In this document: positions 7,658 through 17,406 of the stretch, in pieces
How the letters are laid out: every line of letters starts with the position of its first letter
Position numbering within the stretch: position 1 is the first letter of the stretch
From: Nocardiopsis ansamitocini
Lineage (GTDB): Bacteria > Actinomycetota > Actinomycetes > Streptosporangiales > Streptosporangiaceae
Direction: 5' to 3'
DNA: 64,000 nt
Assembly (NCBI RefSeq): GCF_030268225.1
Contig: NZ_BSQG01000001.1
Location: 609,299 to 673,298, forward strand
Program-made: the position numbers and the translations under genes
Notes under the pieces: generated by a model
Databases searched by the model: none
Told to the model about the DNA's origin: nothing
The model's input: only the letters and a program-made list of their open reading frames with translations

Positions 7658-9955
7658 CTACTCCCCCTGGGCGATGTCGGCGCGGACCCGGTGGGCCGCC
7701 TCGACCATGTTGCGCAGTGCGGCCTCGGTCTCGACGTAACCGCGCGTCTTCAAACCGCAGTCGGGGTTCACCCACAGCTTCGCCGGCTCCACAGCGCGCA
7801 GGGCCGCGCGCAAGGAAGCCTCGATCTCGTCGGCGGAGGGCACCCGCGGCGAGTGGATGTCGTAGACACCCGGACCGATCCCCCGGCGGTAGCCGATGGA
7901 GTCGAGGTCGTCCACGAGTTCCATGTGCGACCGGGCCGCTTCGACGCTGGTGACGTCGGCGTCGAGCTCGTCGATGGCCGCGACGATCTGGCCGAACTCC
8001 GAGTAGCACATGTGCGAGTGGATCTGGGTGGTGTCCGCGACGCCCGAGGAGGCGAGCCGGAAGGAACCGATCGCCCAGTCGAAGTAGGCCTTGCGGTCCG
8101 CCTCGCGCAGGGGCAGCAGCTCGCGCAGGGCGGCCTCGTCCACCTGGATGTGCCGGATGCCGGCCTTCTCCAGGTCGGCGATCTCGTCGCGCAGGGCAAG
8201 CGCCACCTGGCGGGCGGTGTCGGCCAGCGGCTGGTCGACACGCACGAACGACCACGCCAGCATGGTGACCGGGCCGGTGAGCATCCCCTTGACCGGCTTG
8301 TCGGTGCGGGACTGGGCGTAGGTGATCCACTCGACGGTCATCGGCTCGGGCCGCGACACGTCGCCGAAGAGGATCGGCGGACGAACGTAGCGCGACCCGT
8401 AGGACTGCACCCACCCCTGTTTGGTGGCGGCGTAGCCCTCCAGCTGCTCGGCGAAGTACTGGACCATGTCGTTGCGCTCGGGCTCTCCGTGCACGAGCAC
8501 GTCCAGGCCGATGTCCTCCTGCAACGCGATGACCCGGTCGATCTCCGCACGCATGCGGGTCTCGTACTCCGCCTGGTCCAGGCGCCCGGCGCGGTAGCCC
8601 GCGCGGGCGGCGCGCACGTCGGCGGTCTGGGGGAAAGAGCCGATCGTGGTGGTGGGCAGCAGTTGCGCACCCGTGGCGCCCTGACGGGCCTTGAGACGCT
8701 GGTCGTAGTCGGTGCGCGAGGGGTCGGCGCCCAAGGCGTCGAGACGGGCGCGCACCCGCTGGTTGACGAAGGCCGCGGGGATCTTGACCGCGTCGGCGGC
8801 GCGGGCGCGCTCCAGCTCCGCGCTCACCGACTCCCCGCCGTCGGTGAGGGCGCGACCCAGCAGAACCACCTCTGCGGCCTTCTGCTTGGCGAAGGCCAGA
8901 CGGGCGCGCAGCTCGGGGTCGAGTTCGGTCTCCAGGTCGAGGTCGATGGGCACGTGGAGGAGCGAGCAGCTCGTGCTGACGACGACCTCGGAAGCCAAAC
9001 CGAGGACCGAGGTGAGGGTGGCCAGGGCCGCACCGATGTCGGTACGCCAGACGTTTCGGCCGTCCACGACACCGGCGTACAGGATCTTGTCGCCCAGGCC
9101 GGCAACGGCGCTGAGGGTGCCAAGGGTGCGCTGGGCGGTGAAGTCCAGGCCCACGGCCTCGATCGGGGTGCGCTTGAGCGCTTCCAGGGACTCGGGGTCG
9201 GGCGCCTCGAAATAGGTCTGTACCAACAGCTTGGGGCGCGGGGAGAGCGCGCCGAGCCGCTGGTAGACGCGCTCCAGTTCGGCGAGAACGCTCGAACCCG
9301 CGTCGGTGGCCAGGATCGGCTCGTCGAACTGGACCCACTCGGTTCCTGCTGCCGCGAGTTCGCCGAGAAGTTCGGCGTAGCCCTCGACGAGCTCGTCGAG
9401 CAGCTCCAGGCGGTCCCAGCCCTCAGGCGCGTCGGAGGCGTTCTTGGCGAGCATGAGGTAGGTCAGCGGACCGACGAGGACCGGCCGCGTCTCGATGCCC
9501 AGCCCACGGGCCTGGGTGTACTCGGAGAGCGGCTTGCGCCCGACCAGTCGCGGCCGGGTCGTGGGCGAGAGCTCGGGGACCAGGTAGTGGTAGTTGGTGT
9601 CGAACCACTTGGTCATCTCCATGGCCTGGGCGTCACTGCGCCCACGGGCCATGGCGAAGTAGGTCTCCAGCTCGCTGTCGCGGTCGTCACGCCCGGCCGC
9701 GATCCCGGCGAAGCGCGGCGGGACGAGGCCGAACAGGACCGTGGTGTCGAGGATCTGGTCGTAGAAGGAGAAGGTGTTGGAGGGGATCTGGTCGACCCCG
9801 GCCTCCTTCAGGGCCTCCCAGGCGGAGCGGCGCAGCTTGGCTCCCACGGCGTCCAGCTCGGCGGCGGTGGAGTCGCCGGCCCAGTAGGACTCGCTGGCGC
9901 GCTTGAGCTCGCGTTTGGCGCCGATACGGGGGTACCCCAGAACAGTGGTGGTCAT
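7658..9955 (-). CDS. metE: Cobalamin-independent methionine synthase MetE
   Basis: 765 aa, full length. Transfers the methyl group of 5-methyltetrahydropteroyltriglutamate to homocysteine. The start [18 protein letters not shown] is the classical N-terminus. The C-terminal half carries the zinc-site residues: His in [15 protein letters not shown], Glu in [13 protein letters not shown], Cys in HSHMCYSEF and Cys in [11 protein letters not shown]. Its ATG overlaps the stop of a short leader ORF (ATGA), and a cobalamin riboswitch lies about 200 bases upstream. Expression is therefore expected to fall when B12 is available and a MetH enzyme can be used. No metH is in the window. Confidence 0.97.
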   Translation of the reverse strand: MTTTVLGYPRIGAKRELKRASESYWAGDSTAAELDAVGAKLRRSAWEALKEAGVDQIPSNTFSFYDQILDTTVLFGLVPPRFAGIAAGRDDRDSELETYFAMARGRSDAQAMEMTKWFDTNYHYLVPELSPTTRPRLVGRKPLSEYTQARGLGIETRPVLVGPLTYLMLAKNASDAPEGWDRLELLDELVEGYAELLGELAAAGTEWVQFDEPILATDAGSSVLAELERVYQRLGALSPRPKLLVQTYFEAPDPESLEALKRTPIEAVGLDFTAQRTLGTLSAVAGLGDKILYAGVVDGRNVWRTDIGAALATLTSVLGLASEVVVSTSCSLLHVPIDLDLETELDPELRARLAFAKQKAAEVVLLGRALTDGGESVSAELERARAADAVKIPAAFVNQRVRARLDALGADPSRTDYDQRLKARQGATGAQLLPTTTIGSFPQTADVRAARAGYRAGRLDQAEYETRMRAEIDRVIALQEDIGLDVLVHGEPERNDMVQYFAEQLEGYAATKQGWVQSYGSRYVRPPILFGDVSRPEPMTVEWITYAQSRTDKPVKGMLTGPVTMLAWSFVRVDQPLADTARQVALALRDEIADLEKAGIRHIQVDEAALRELLPLREADRKAYFDWAIGSFRLASSGVADTTQIHSHMCYSEFGQIVAAIDELDADVTSVEAARSHMELVDDLDSIGYRRGIGPGVYDIHSPRVPSADEIEASLRAALRAVEPAKLWVNPDCGLKTRGYVETEAALRNMVEAAHRVRADIAQGE

Positions 9956-10008
9956 CGGCTCTCACCGGCCACGAGGACGGGCTTGGGGGTGGGGGCGGCG
10001 GTGTTCAT
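9952..10008 (-). CDS. Short leader ORF coupled to metE
   Basis: 18 codons ([18 protein letters not shown]). The ATG at 10006-10008 is preceded by GAGGGAGAG at good spacing, a better ribosome binding site than the one before metE itself, and its TGA overlaps the metE ATG as ATGA. It lies between the cobalamin riboswitch and metE. The likely role is translational coupling: ribosomes loaded here would deliver translation to metE, and the riboswitch could act by sequestering this Shine-Dalgarno. The peptide holds no methionine beyond the first, so classical attenuation by Met codons is unlikely. Confidence 0.5.
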   Translation of the reverse strand: MNTAAPTPKPVLVAGESR

Positions 10009-10154
10009 CGTCAGCTTTCTCTCCCTCGTCGAATGCCTTGGGCCGAGGCACGCGAAGGAGACCACCCGGACACGCGGGCACGGCAAGGACCGCCCCGTCG
10101 TCGCCCGGTTCTCCCTCGGAACCGCGGACCACCGCCGGCGCGTGGCGCGCCTAC

Positions 10155-10345
10155 GGGCGACTGGCAGGTCTTCGGACTCGCGGGCACGGCGCGACAGGCT
10201 CGTCGCGCCCCCTACCGGCCGTCGCTTCCCAGACGCCGGATGGCGCCCAGTGCTGATGACGGCGTTCGTTCCCACTCACCGCTGCGGGGCAGTCCCGGAC
10301 TCGCACCGGGTTCCCTCTTGCGACACGTCCGACCCCAGGTCGAAC
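10155..10345 (-). promoter_or_regulatory. Cobalamin riboswitch (metE leader)
   Basis: The minus strand carries the conserved core: GGGAACCCGGTGCGAGTCC, then GGGACTGCCCCGCAGC with GGTGAGTGGG after it, a variable arm, and the terminal block AGTCCGAAGACCTGCCAGTC, which contains the B12 box. Binding of adenosylcobalamin to this RNA class usually shuts off the downstream gene. The aptamer ends about 150 bases before the leader ORF, leaving room for an expression platform. I see no clear intrinsic terminator there, so control of translation initiation is more likely. Confidence 0.93.
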
Positions 10346-10365
10346 GTGAACCGATCGCAAGTGGG

Positions 10366-10371
10366 AGTATA
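10366..10371 (-). promoter_or_regulatory. -10 element of the metE promoter
   Basis: TATACT on the minus strand (complement of 10366-10371) is a near-consensus -10 placed about 20 bases before the riboswitch 5' end. The -35 region is not well conserved. Confidence 0.55.
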
Positions 10372-10718
10372 GGACCTGGGTGTATGCCGCTTCGTTATCG
10401 GCCTGCGGTCGGTGGGCGGACGCATCTGCACAGAGTGACCACATGTGGTCGGCTTATCCGAGCGCGATGCACGGACATCCGCTGGGGCGATTCCCCCGCC
10501 AACCCCCCTTGCCCTGGTCGTTTACTCGAAAAATACCGACTGCTGCAATTGGCATTACCCGATTGGGCGCCGTGGTGTCCGAGGCGCGGACCTAGCCTCG
10601 ATGGGAGAGTCCGGCCCTCCGTCGTCAGATAAGCCAGAAAAATCAGAACCAAACCTGCTTCGGGCGGCGACATATAGACCGCCCCCAGTCTTTACGAGTC
10701 GGAAAGACAGTCCTCTCC
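10372..10718. other. Intergenic region before the NodB lipoprotein gene
   Basis: About 350 bases. It should contain the upstream part of the metE promoter and the promoter of the rightward gene; TAGCCT at 10593-10598 is a possible -10 with a poor -35. No convincing gene or repeat. Confidence 0.35.
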
Positions 10719-12293
10719 GTGAAAAACCCAGCTGATTCCGCACCAACGACCACTGGCAGCGACGCTCCGGGCGGCGCCGGGCTTCGGGCTTTCGCTGTCG
10801 CCGTCGCGACCGCCCTGGTTCTAGGAGCCTGCTCTCCGGGAAGCGATGCGGATTCCGGCTCGGATGAGGCCGAAGACACCCGCGAGCAGGCCAGCGGGGA
10901 ACCGGACCAGCTGACCGTGGTCGACCGGGCACTCGTCGTCGGCTTGGGCGAGGAGTCCGATTCCGGCGACGAGGGCGGCGTTCGGTCCGACGTGTCCCAT
11001 CCCACGATCGACGGCGCCGAGCCGCTGAACGAACGTCTGGCCGAACTCACCGCCCAGGAGTTGGCCGACTTCAAGGCCGCCAACCCCGGTGCGAAGGCTT
11101 TCGGGCTTTCCTGGGAGCTGACCGCCGCCGGCGACGACGTCGTGGGAGTCCGCTTCACCAGGGACGAGGAGGATTCCGACGGGCCGCGGACCGGGTACGC
11201 CACCTACTGGTACGACGCAGCCACGAAACACCCGGCCTACTCGACCGAACTACTGGCCGGGCAGGAGCAGTTGGTGGAGTTGAACGGCATCGTGAAGGAA
11301 CATCTGTCGGCCAACGACAAGGTGGACGTCTCAGCCATCCACCCGATCCTGCGGCTCTATGACTCGATGGGCTTCAACCCTGCCGGCGACCTGGTAGTCG
11401 AGTTCGACGCGGGGGAAGTCGCATCGGTCTCGGAGGGACGGGTGCACACAGTGGTGAAACGGGACGAGGCCGCTCCTCTGCTGTCCGACTTCGGCACCAG
11501 AGCCAGAGACACCTCCACCCGGGTGACACCCGATTTCGCCGTCGACCCCTCCCCCGCCGCGGAGCCCTCCACGGAGCCCTCCGCGGCGGCAGCCGCGGAA
11601 CCGGTCGCGATCCCCGGAGTGTTCTCCCAACTCGAACCGCCGGTGGACTGCTCGACGGCGGAGGCCAAGTGCGTCGCGTTGACTTTTGACGACGGCCCTG
11701 GTGATCGGACCGAGGAACTACTGGACGTCCTCGCAGAGTACGACGCCAAGGCGACCTTCTTCCTCACCGGCGGCCCGGTCCGCGAGCACCCGACGACGGT
11801 GCGCCGGGAGTACGCCGAAGGCCACGAACTGGCCAACCACACGGTGAACCACCCCGACCTCCGCAAGGTGTCGGACAAGCGGTTGGCAGAGGAACTCAGC
11901 ACGGTGAACGCTCTGGTCCGCCGCGAGACGGGCTACACCATGGACCTGATGCGCCCGCCCTACGGGGCGACCAACGACAAGGTCGCCGAGGCCGCCGAAG
12001 AGCACGGCCTGGCCGAGATCATCTGGAGCCTGGACACCAACGACTGGAAGGACCGCAACGCCGGGGTGGTCACCAGCCGCACGATCAAGGGGGTGAAGCC
12101 GGGCTCGATCGTGCTGATGCACGACATTCACTCCACCACCATCGACTCGGTGGAGAAAACCCTGAAGAAGTTGACCGAGCGTGGCTACACCATGGTCACC
12201 GTGGGGCAACTCCTGGGCGAGACCGAGCCTGGTCAGTCCTATTTCGACGGTTATCCGGCCGCCGAGAGCCCGTCCCCTTCCCCCGAGGCGTAA
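10719..12293 (+). CDS. Lipoprotein polysaccharide deacetylase (NodB domain)
   Basis: 524 aa from a GTG with GGAAAG upstream. The N-terminus is a lipoprotein signal ending LVLGAC (Cys about residue 38). Residues 60-270 form an extracellular domain of unknown class resembling the region that precedes NodB in some anchored peptidoglycan deacetylases. The NodB domain (about 310-500) has all catalytic motifs: TFDDGPG (metal-binding Asp and catalytic base), HTVNHPDL (metal His pair), RPPYG, a conserved Trp in IIWSLDTNDW and LMHD with the second catalytic His. It should remove acetyl groups from N-acetylated wall sugars or chitin-like polymers outside the membrane. Substrate unknown. Ends at a strong terminator. 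Confidence 0.9.
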   Translation: MKNPADSAPTTTGSDAPGGAGLRAFAVAVATALVLGACSPGSDADSGSDEAEDTREQASGEPDQLTVVDRALVVGLGEESDSGDEGGVRSDVSHPTIDGAEPLNERLAELTAQELADFKAANPGAKAFGLSWELTAAGDDVVGVRFTRDEEDSDGPRTGYATYWYDAATKHPAYSTELLAGQEQLVELNGIVKEHLSANDKVDVSAIHPILRLYDSMGFNPAGDLVVEFDAGEVASVSEGRVHTVVKRDEAAPLLSDFGTRARDTSTRVTPDFAVDPSPAAEPSTEPSAAAAAEPVAIPGVFSQLEPPVDCSTAEAKCVALTFDDGPGDRTEELLDVLAEYDAKATFFLTGGPVREHPTTVRREYAEGHELANHTVNHPDLRKVSDKRLAEELSTVNALVRRETGYTMDLMRPPYGATNDKVAEAAEEHGLAEIIWSLDTNDWKDRNAGVVTSRTIKGVKPGSIVLMHDIHSTTIDSVEKTLKKLTERGYTMVTVGQLLGETEPGQSYFDGYPAAESPSPSPEA

Positions 12294-12307
12294 GTCGGCG
12301 CGGACCA

Positions 12308-12336
12308 GGGCCGCCGTGTGTGCACGGCGGCCCTTT
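12308..12336 (+). terminator. Rho-independent terminator after the NodB gene
   Basis: GGGCCGCCGTG (12308-12318) and CACGGCGGCCC (12323-12333) form a perfect stem with a TGTG loop followed by TTT. Confidence 0.85.
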
Positions 12337-12569
12337 CACGCGCGTAAGGTGGGACGTCGCGGTTCCTGGGAGCGGGCGCCAATCAGCACTTTCTGGGCTG
12401 GTGGAAGCCGGTACCCGCCCATGCGTTCTCCCAACCACCGGCCCGCGACCTGTAACGGCCCGATTGATCACCTTTTTCCCGGGAACCGTCAGGTAGAAGC
12501 CGGCGCCCAACCTTTATGAACAATCAACTCCGGCTTCGGGGAAACCAACCCTTGGGAAGGGACGGGCAG

Positions 12570-13184
12570 ATGTCCATTGCGTACGCCCGCGACTACGCCT
12601 GGCTACGGGAAAGCCAGCCGGATCTGGCGGAGGCCTACTGCCTCAGTTACATCCGGGGACTGCCCAAGGCCGAGGCGCTGCGCCGCTTGGGGGTCGACGA
12701 GCGCAGTCTCCGCTCGTTGCCCATCGCTGAAGCGCTGGAAGCCGGCTTGTGCAGCGAGGGGATGCCCCCCTTGACCGCACATGCCCTGTGTATCGAAGGA
12801 TGGGCGGTGATCGTGGAACCCACCGGGTGCCGCGCAACCCGCCCGGAGGTGTACCGATCACTGTCGGCCGAGACCGAACTGGTGTCGGTACGCGTGGTGA
12901 TGGAACAACGCTACGAGTTCCGTTGGGTAGTGGACGGCGTCCTGCGAACCTGCTTCGACGCCCGTTTCCCGCTCAGGCGACGGGGAGCGACACCTGACGC
13001 CCTGGCCGAGGACATGGCGTCCCTCGGTCTGACCACTGAGATCGACCCGGAGGAGGCCGACCCCGGTGCAGCCGCACTGGCACTGGCCGAACGGGTCACC
13101 GGAGTCCGTGTACGGCCTGGTCATCTGGCCGGCCCGCTCCTGGGGGCAGAGCTCACCGGAGCGGCTCCTCTGGCCGCGCACTGA
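12570..13184 (+). CDS. DUF6461-like protein
   Basis: 204 aa from the ATG at 12570, preceded by GGGAAGGGAC; an in-frame ATG at 12516 lacks such a site. The sequence shows the pattern I associate with the actinobacterial DUF6461 family: an alpha-helical start ending LRRLGVDE, the block EGWAVIVEPTGCRAT, a LSAETELVSVRV strand, a VDGVLRTCFD strand and PDALAEDMASLG. No catalytic motif or membrane segment. These proteins are common, unstudied and often near signalling or defence genes, but here the neighbours (NodB lipoprotein, pyrD) give no functional lead. Confidence 0.7.
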   Translation: MSIAYARDYAWLRESQPDLAEAYCLSYIRGLPKAEALRRLGVDERSLRSLPIAEALEAGLCSEGMPPLTAHALCIEGWAVIVEPTGCRATRPEVYRSLSAETELVSVRVVMEQRYEFRWVVDGVLRTCFDARFPLRRRGATPDALAEDMASLGLTTEIDPEEADPGAAALALAERVTGVRVRPGHLAGPLLGAELTGAAPLAAH

Positions 13185-13198
13185 CCCGCTCGCCAGTT

Positions 13199-13256
13199 GC
13201 AGTGGGCGGGGCGCGGTCCGGCTCGGATCCCGAGCGGAGTGCGCCCCGCCCACTGC
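13199..13256. terminator. Bidirectional terminator (16-bp perfect inverted repeat)
   Basis: GCAGTGGGCGGGGCGC (13199-13214) is exactly repeated in inverse at 13241-13256, and an inner CTCGG/CCGAG pair fits in the loop. It lies between the convergent DUF6461 and pyrD genes and can terminate both. Confidence 0.75.
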
Positions 13257-13265
13257 TCTGACAGG

Positions 13266-14411
13266 TCAGTGGACGGCGACCGGCTGCACGGAAACGTCGT
13301 CGACGTCCACACCGATGGCATCGGCGACGCGGGCATAGCCGTCCTTGCGGGCCAGACGCACCAGGCCCCGGTGGATCCGACTGGGCCACAGCGGCCCGCC
13401 GTAGATCAGGCCGGTGTAGCCCTGGACGAGCGTCGCCCCGGAACGGATCCGCGCCCACGCGTCTTCCGGCGTCTCGATCCCGCCGACGGCGACCAGCAAC
13501 AGGCGGTCGCCGACCCGGGCGCGCAGTCGACGCAGCACCTGCAGCGAGCGGGCTTTGAGCGGAGCGCCCGAGAGGCCACCTGCGCCGACCGCCTCCACTT
13601 CTTCCTCCGGCGTGGCCAGGTCGGCCCGCGAGATGGTGGTGTTGGTGGCGATGATGCCGTGCAGGCCGAGTTCGAGCGCGAGATCGGCCACCGCGTCGAT
13701 ATCGGTGTCGGCGAGGTCGGGGGCGATCTTGACCAGCAGCGGAAGCTCGGGGCGGCCCTGCTCGTCGAGGGTGGCGCGCACTGCTGCCAGCAGCGGACGC
13801 AGGTGCTCGACGGCTTGGAGGTCGCGCAGCCCGGGCGTGTTGGGCGAACTGACGTTCACCGCTACGTAGTCGGCGATGTCGGCGAACCGGCGCGCACTGG
13901 CCACGTAATCGGCGACGGCCTCGGACTCGGGCACGATCTTGGTCTTGCCGATGTTGGCCCCGATGATGAGGCCGCGGGCGCCGCCGGCGCGCTGGACGCG
14001 CAGCCGGGCGGCCACCGCCTCCGAACCGTCGTTGTTGAAGCCCATGCGGTTGACGATGGCGCGATCGGCGACCAGGCGGAACAGTCGTGGGGCCGGGTTG
14101 CCCGGCTGGGGACGAGCGGTGACCGTACCGATCTCGACGTGGCTGAAACCCAACGCGCTGAGTCCCTGTGCGCCTTCGGCGTTCTTGTCGAAGCCGGCGG
14201 CCATGCCCAGCGGACCGGCGAAGTCGCGTCCCAGGGCCCGCACCGCGAGCTCCGGGGCACGAGGGGCGAGAACCCGGTTCATGGCCGCGGTCGCACCGGG
14301 TACCGCGGCTACGGCGCGCAGCCCCGCGAAACTCAGCCGATGGATCTGTTCGGCATCGGTGCGACGGAGTACAGCGTGGAAGAAGAGCTGGTAGAGCACG
14401 TCGGTCGTCAT
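13266..14411 (-). CDS. pyrD: Dihydroorotate dehydrogenase (quinone), class 2
   Basis: 381 aa. Oxidises dihydroorotate to orotate in pyrimidine synthesis with quinone as acceptor at the membrane. The class 2 type is shown by the N-terminal helical extension ([21 protein letters not shown]) and by serine as catalytic base in [14 protein letters not shown]-site segments [40 protein letters not shown] and [11 protein letters not shown] are all present. Its ATG overlaps the stop of the PAC2 gene (ATGA), so the two are cotranscribed and probably coupled, although no metabolic link is evident. Confidence 0.95.
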   Translation of the reverse strand: MTTDVLYQLFFHAVLRRTDAEQIHRLSFAGLRAVAAVPGATAAMNRVLAPRAPELAVRALGRDFAGPLGMAAGFDKNAEGAQGLSALGFSHVEIGTVTARPQPGNPAPRLFRLVADRAIVNRMGFNNDGSEAVAARLRVQRAGGARGLIIGANIGKTKIVPESEAVADYVASARRFADIADYVAVNVSSPNTPGLRDLQAVEHLRPLLAAVRATLDEQGRPELPLLVKIAPDLADTDIDAVADLALELGLHGIIATNTTISRADLATPEEEVEAVGAGGLSGAPLKARSLQVLRRLRARVGDRLLLVAVGGIETPEDAWARIRSGATLVQGYTGLIYGGPLWPSRIHRGLVRLARKDGYARVADAIGVDVDDVSVQPVAVH

Positions 14412-15331
14412 CCTTCTGAGCCACGATCGCGTTCGGCGAGGTAGCGTTCGAGTTCGGCGCCGAGTTCATCGGCGGTGGGCAGACCGGAGTCGTCTCCCGC
14501 CAGCAGCGGATCGGTGTCGGAGAGACCGCTCCTGGACGACATGAAGTCGTCGTACTGCTCTTCCAGGTTGCGCACGACGCGCTGCACCTCCTCCGACGCC
14601 TCCACCTGCTGTTCGATCTCGATGTCGGTGGTCTGGGCCTCTTCGGTGAGCTTCACGGTCGGCAGCGCCAAACCGGTGGCCCCGGCTACATAGTCCAGGG
14701 CCGCGATTGCGGCGCGCGGGTACTCCGACTGGGCGAGGTAGCTGGGCACGTGCACGGCATAGCCGATGGCGTCGTGCCCGGTCTCCCCCAGACGGTATTC
14801 CAGCAGGCTCATGGCGTTGCCCGGGACCTGGATGCGCCCCATCCACGGGGTGTGCCCGGTGACGAGGTCGGAGCGGGTGGCGTGGGCGGTGACCGTGGAG
14901 GGGCGGGTGTGCGGCACCGCCATGGGGACGCCGTAGAAGCACACCGTGAGACTCACCGAGAAGCGCTCGATGAGCTGACGCACGGCCACGACGAAGCCCT
15001 CCCAGAGCCGATCGGGCTCAAGACCGTTGAGCAGCAGGAACGGTGTCCCCTCGGTGTCGTGCATGAGATACAGCGCGAGCTTGGGGGCGGCATAACCCGT
15101 CCAGGACGACTCGTCGAAGGTCATGACGGGCCGGCGGGAGCGGTAGTCCAAGAGGTCGTCGACATCGAAGGTCGCCAGCTCCGTGGCCTCGAACTCGTCG
15201 AAGAGTGTGGCCACCACCTGTTTGGCGGTCGAGCCCGCGTCCATGAAACCGTCCAGGGCGACCAGGAGTACGGGGTCGGCCAGTTCTGGAGGGTCGGGGT
15301 GAAGTTCGTAGAGATCAGCGGGATCTCGCAC
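14408..15331 (-). CDS. PAC2-family protein
   Basis: 307 aa from a GTG at 15331 with GGAGA upstream. It belongs to the PAC2 (proteasome assembly chaperone 2-like) superfamily: VLLVALDGFMDAGSTAKQV at the start, LLLNGLEPDRLWEGF, FYGVPMAVPHTRP with the following TAHATR, and VHVPSYLAQSEYPRAA are the family blocks. In actinobacteria, which have proteasomes, such proteins may act near the Pup-proteasome system, but function is undemonstrated. The tail contains a predicted helix (EIEQQVEASEEVQRVVRNLE). First gene of the PAC2-pyrD pair. Confidence 0.85.
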   Translation of the reverse strand: MRDPADLYELHPDPPELADPVLLVALDGFMDAGSTAKQVVATLFDEFEATELATFDVDDLLDYRSRRPVMTFDESSWTGYAAPKLALYLMHDTEGTPFLLLNGLEPDRLWEGFVVAVRQLIERFSVSLTVCFYGVPMAVPHTRPSTVTAHATRSDLVTGHTPWMGRIQVPGNAMSLLEYRLGETGHDAIGYAVHVPSYLAQSEYPRAAIAALDYVAGATGLALPTVKLTEEAQTTDIEIEQQVEASEEVQRVVRNLEEQYDDFMSSRSGLSDTDPLLAGDDSGLPTADELGAELERYLAERDRGSEG

Positions 15332-15583
15332 CTGGGCGGGTCTCCATTCTCAACGCCATGCGTGCCTGCGGCGGGCTGGATCGTGGGTGGACGTCGCATC
15401 GCGGGCGCACTACCTGGGGGACGGTTGTGATGTCGTCAAGGATACCGACCTGGGCCGACATGACCGTAATGCACGACTTGGGACCAAGGCGTGAGATGGC
15501 CGACGCCGCGGTCGGCGGTGCCGTGGCCCCGTTTTCGTCCAACTCCGGTGCCCGACGGTTTCTTCCCTTTCGCGGGGGACACC

Positions 15584-17323
15584 TCACTCCTGGCATCGAA
15601 CCCGCAGCGTGCGCAACCGGTTGAGGGTTGCGGCGACCTCCTGGCGACGGGGCAGGGCGTAATCGCCGGGGTACCCACCGCCGAGGCGGGTCACCCCGTC
15701 GTGTTCGAGAAGACCGTCCAGTGTGTCCAGTGCCTCTGCCAACGTGCGGCGGCCGTCCAGGATGTTCTCAGCGGCGAGCACCCGCAACGCCAGGCCCAAC
15801 CCGATGACTTGGGAGGGATCCACGACCTGGGCGAGGAAACGCAGGTCGATGTCGGTCTCCCCGAAGGTCAACACGTCGGTGTCCCGACGTTTGATCCGGG
15901 TTCGGCCGCGCGAGGAGTCGTCCACCGAACCGGGATCGATGACGCGGCGGGCCGGCGCGGCGAAGGCGTCACCGATGCGGGGGCGGGCAAGGGCCCGGGC
16001 GCGCTCGGTGACGTCGTGGGCGCGGTAGGCGTCGAGCAGGACGACGCGGTCGGCGACGTCGAAGTAGTCACCGCTGGCCCCCATGACCAGGACGGTGGAG
16101 ACCTCGTGGTCCCGGTGCAGTGATCCCACGAGGTCCACGAACGGGGTCAGGGGTTCGCGGTCCCCGCTGACCAGCTCCTGCATTCGGGCGTCCCGCACCA
16201 TCAGGTTGGTGGCGGTGGTGTCCTCGTCCACGAGCAGGACGGTTGTTCCGGCTTCCAGCGCTTCGACGGTATTGGCGGCCTGGGAGGTGGAACCCGAGGC
16301 GTTGTCGGTGGCGAAGTCGCGGGTATCGGCACCGGTGGGCAGGTCGCGCACGAACGCGCCGACATCGACGCGCTCGACCCGGCGTCCCTCCTCCGCGCGG
16401 ATCTTGACGGCGTCCGCGCGGGTGACGACGAGTTCACGGCCGTCACCGGGGACATGGTCGTAGACCCCGCGCTCCAGGGCGTGCAACAGGGTGGACTTGC
16501 CGTGGAAGCCGCCGCCGACGATGAGCGTGACGCCTTCGAACACCCCCATCCCGGTAACGGTGCCCCGCTGCGGGAGGTCGACGGCCACGCGCATCGTCTC
16601 AGGGGACACGAAGGGGACCGCGTCGCGCATGGGGAGGTCGCTGACGCCACTGGCGCGGGGCAGGACCGCGCCGTCCGCGACGAAGGCGACCAGACCGAGA
16701 CCGGGCAGCGCCGCACGCAGGGCCGTGGCGTCTTCGACCGTGTCGGCGAAGTCGGTGGCGGCCGCGGTGTCCAGTTCCGCCCAGCGCAGGGCGCGCACCA
16801 GTGCGGGGAGGACGTCGAGGAGTTCGCGGCGGGCTCCCCGACCGTCGATACGCCGACCGTGTCCGGGAAGTTCGACGCCCAAGCGCATCAGCACCTCACC
16901 GTCGTGGATCTGGCAGGCCGCGCGGTCGATGACTTCCTGGCCGCCGGAGTCCACGCGCAGCCGGGAACCCTTGAGCGTTCGGCGGGCGACCCTGGCCAGG
17001 TAGTCGGCGGTGGCGCGACGGCGCTCGGGTGAGCGCAGCGCCGCCGGAGGCAGGCCGGCGGTCGCGACGGGCAGCCGCACCAGCAGCCGGGAGGGTGGCG
17101 CGAAAGGGTCGGCCTGCACCTTCTCCACGGTGAGCGTGGCGTCACCGAGGTCCCATTCGCCGGACAGGGATTTGTAGCGGCCGTAGGAGGCACCGTCCAT
17201 GCGCGCCAGTTCGGCTCCGAGGTGTTCGGCGTCGCGACTCCCCCGCAACGGTTCGGGAGCGGGCCGGTCGGAGTGGCCCCGCCGTGTGCCGCCGCGGTCC
17301 CGCCAGTTCTGCCGTCCCGTCAT
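15584..17323 (-). CDS. ABC-class predicted ATPase (PF09818-type)
   Basis: 579 aa from an ATG at 17323 with GGGGGAGG upstream. It matches the large uncharacterised ABC-class ATPase family: an N-terminal domain with DGASYGRYKSLSGEW, then Walker A GGGFHGKSTLLHAL near the middle, the family-specific RRVERVDVGAFVRDLP and DFATDNASGSTSQAAN (signature-like Ser-rich block), and Walker B TVLLVDEDTTATNLMVRD. A second basic block (RRDTDVLTFGETDIDLR) lies near the C-terminus. No membrane segment; not a transporter. The biological role is unknown, with a nucleic-acid-related function sometimes guessed. About 80 bases downstream of the ADP-ribosylglycohydrolase gene on the same strand. Confidence 0.88.
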   Translation of the reverse strand: MTGRQNWRDRGGTRRGHSDRPAPEPLRGSRDAEHLGAELARMDGASYGRYKSLSGEWDLGDATLTVEKVQADPFAPPSRLLVRLPVATAGLPPAALRSPERRRATADYLARVARRTLKGSRLRVDSGGQEVIDRAACQIHDGEVLMRLGVELPGHGRRIDGRGARRELLDVLPALVRALRWAELDTAAATDFADTVEDATALRAALPGLGLVAFVADGAVLPRASGVSDLPMRDAVPFVSPETMRVAVDLPQRGTVTGMGVFEGVTLIVGGGFHGKSTLLHALERGVYDHVPGDGRELVVTRADAVKIRAEEGRRVERVDVGAFVRDLPTGADTRDFATDNASGSTSQAANTVEALEAGTTVLLVDEDTTATNLMVRDARMQELVSGDREPLTPFVDLVGSLHRDHEVSTVLVMGASGDYFDVADRVVLLDAYRAHDVTERARALARPRIGDAFAAPARRVIDPGSVDDSSRGRTRIKRRDTDVLTFGETDIDLRFLAQVVDPSQVIGLGLALRVLAAENILDGRRTLAEALDTLDGLLEHDGVTRLGGGYPGDYALPRRQEVAATLNRLRTLRVRCQE

Positions 17324-17406
17324 GTGCGTCCTCCCCCGTGGTCGTTGATCTTGACGATACCCATCCGCCAGCTGCCCTTTCGGCATGATCACCGCCATGG
17401 TCGGCG

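Noticed and set aside
7508-10372. Very long open frame (954 codons) on the + strand opposite metE
   Set aside because: It is antisense to an unmistakable metE plus its riboswitch, has no family resemblance and shows the biased composition typical of codon-position GC bias in high-GC genomes.
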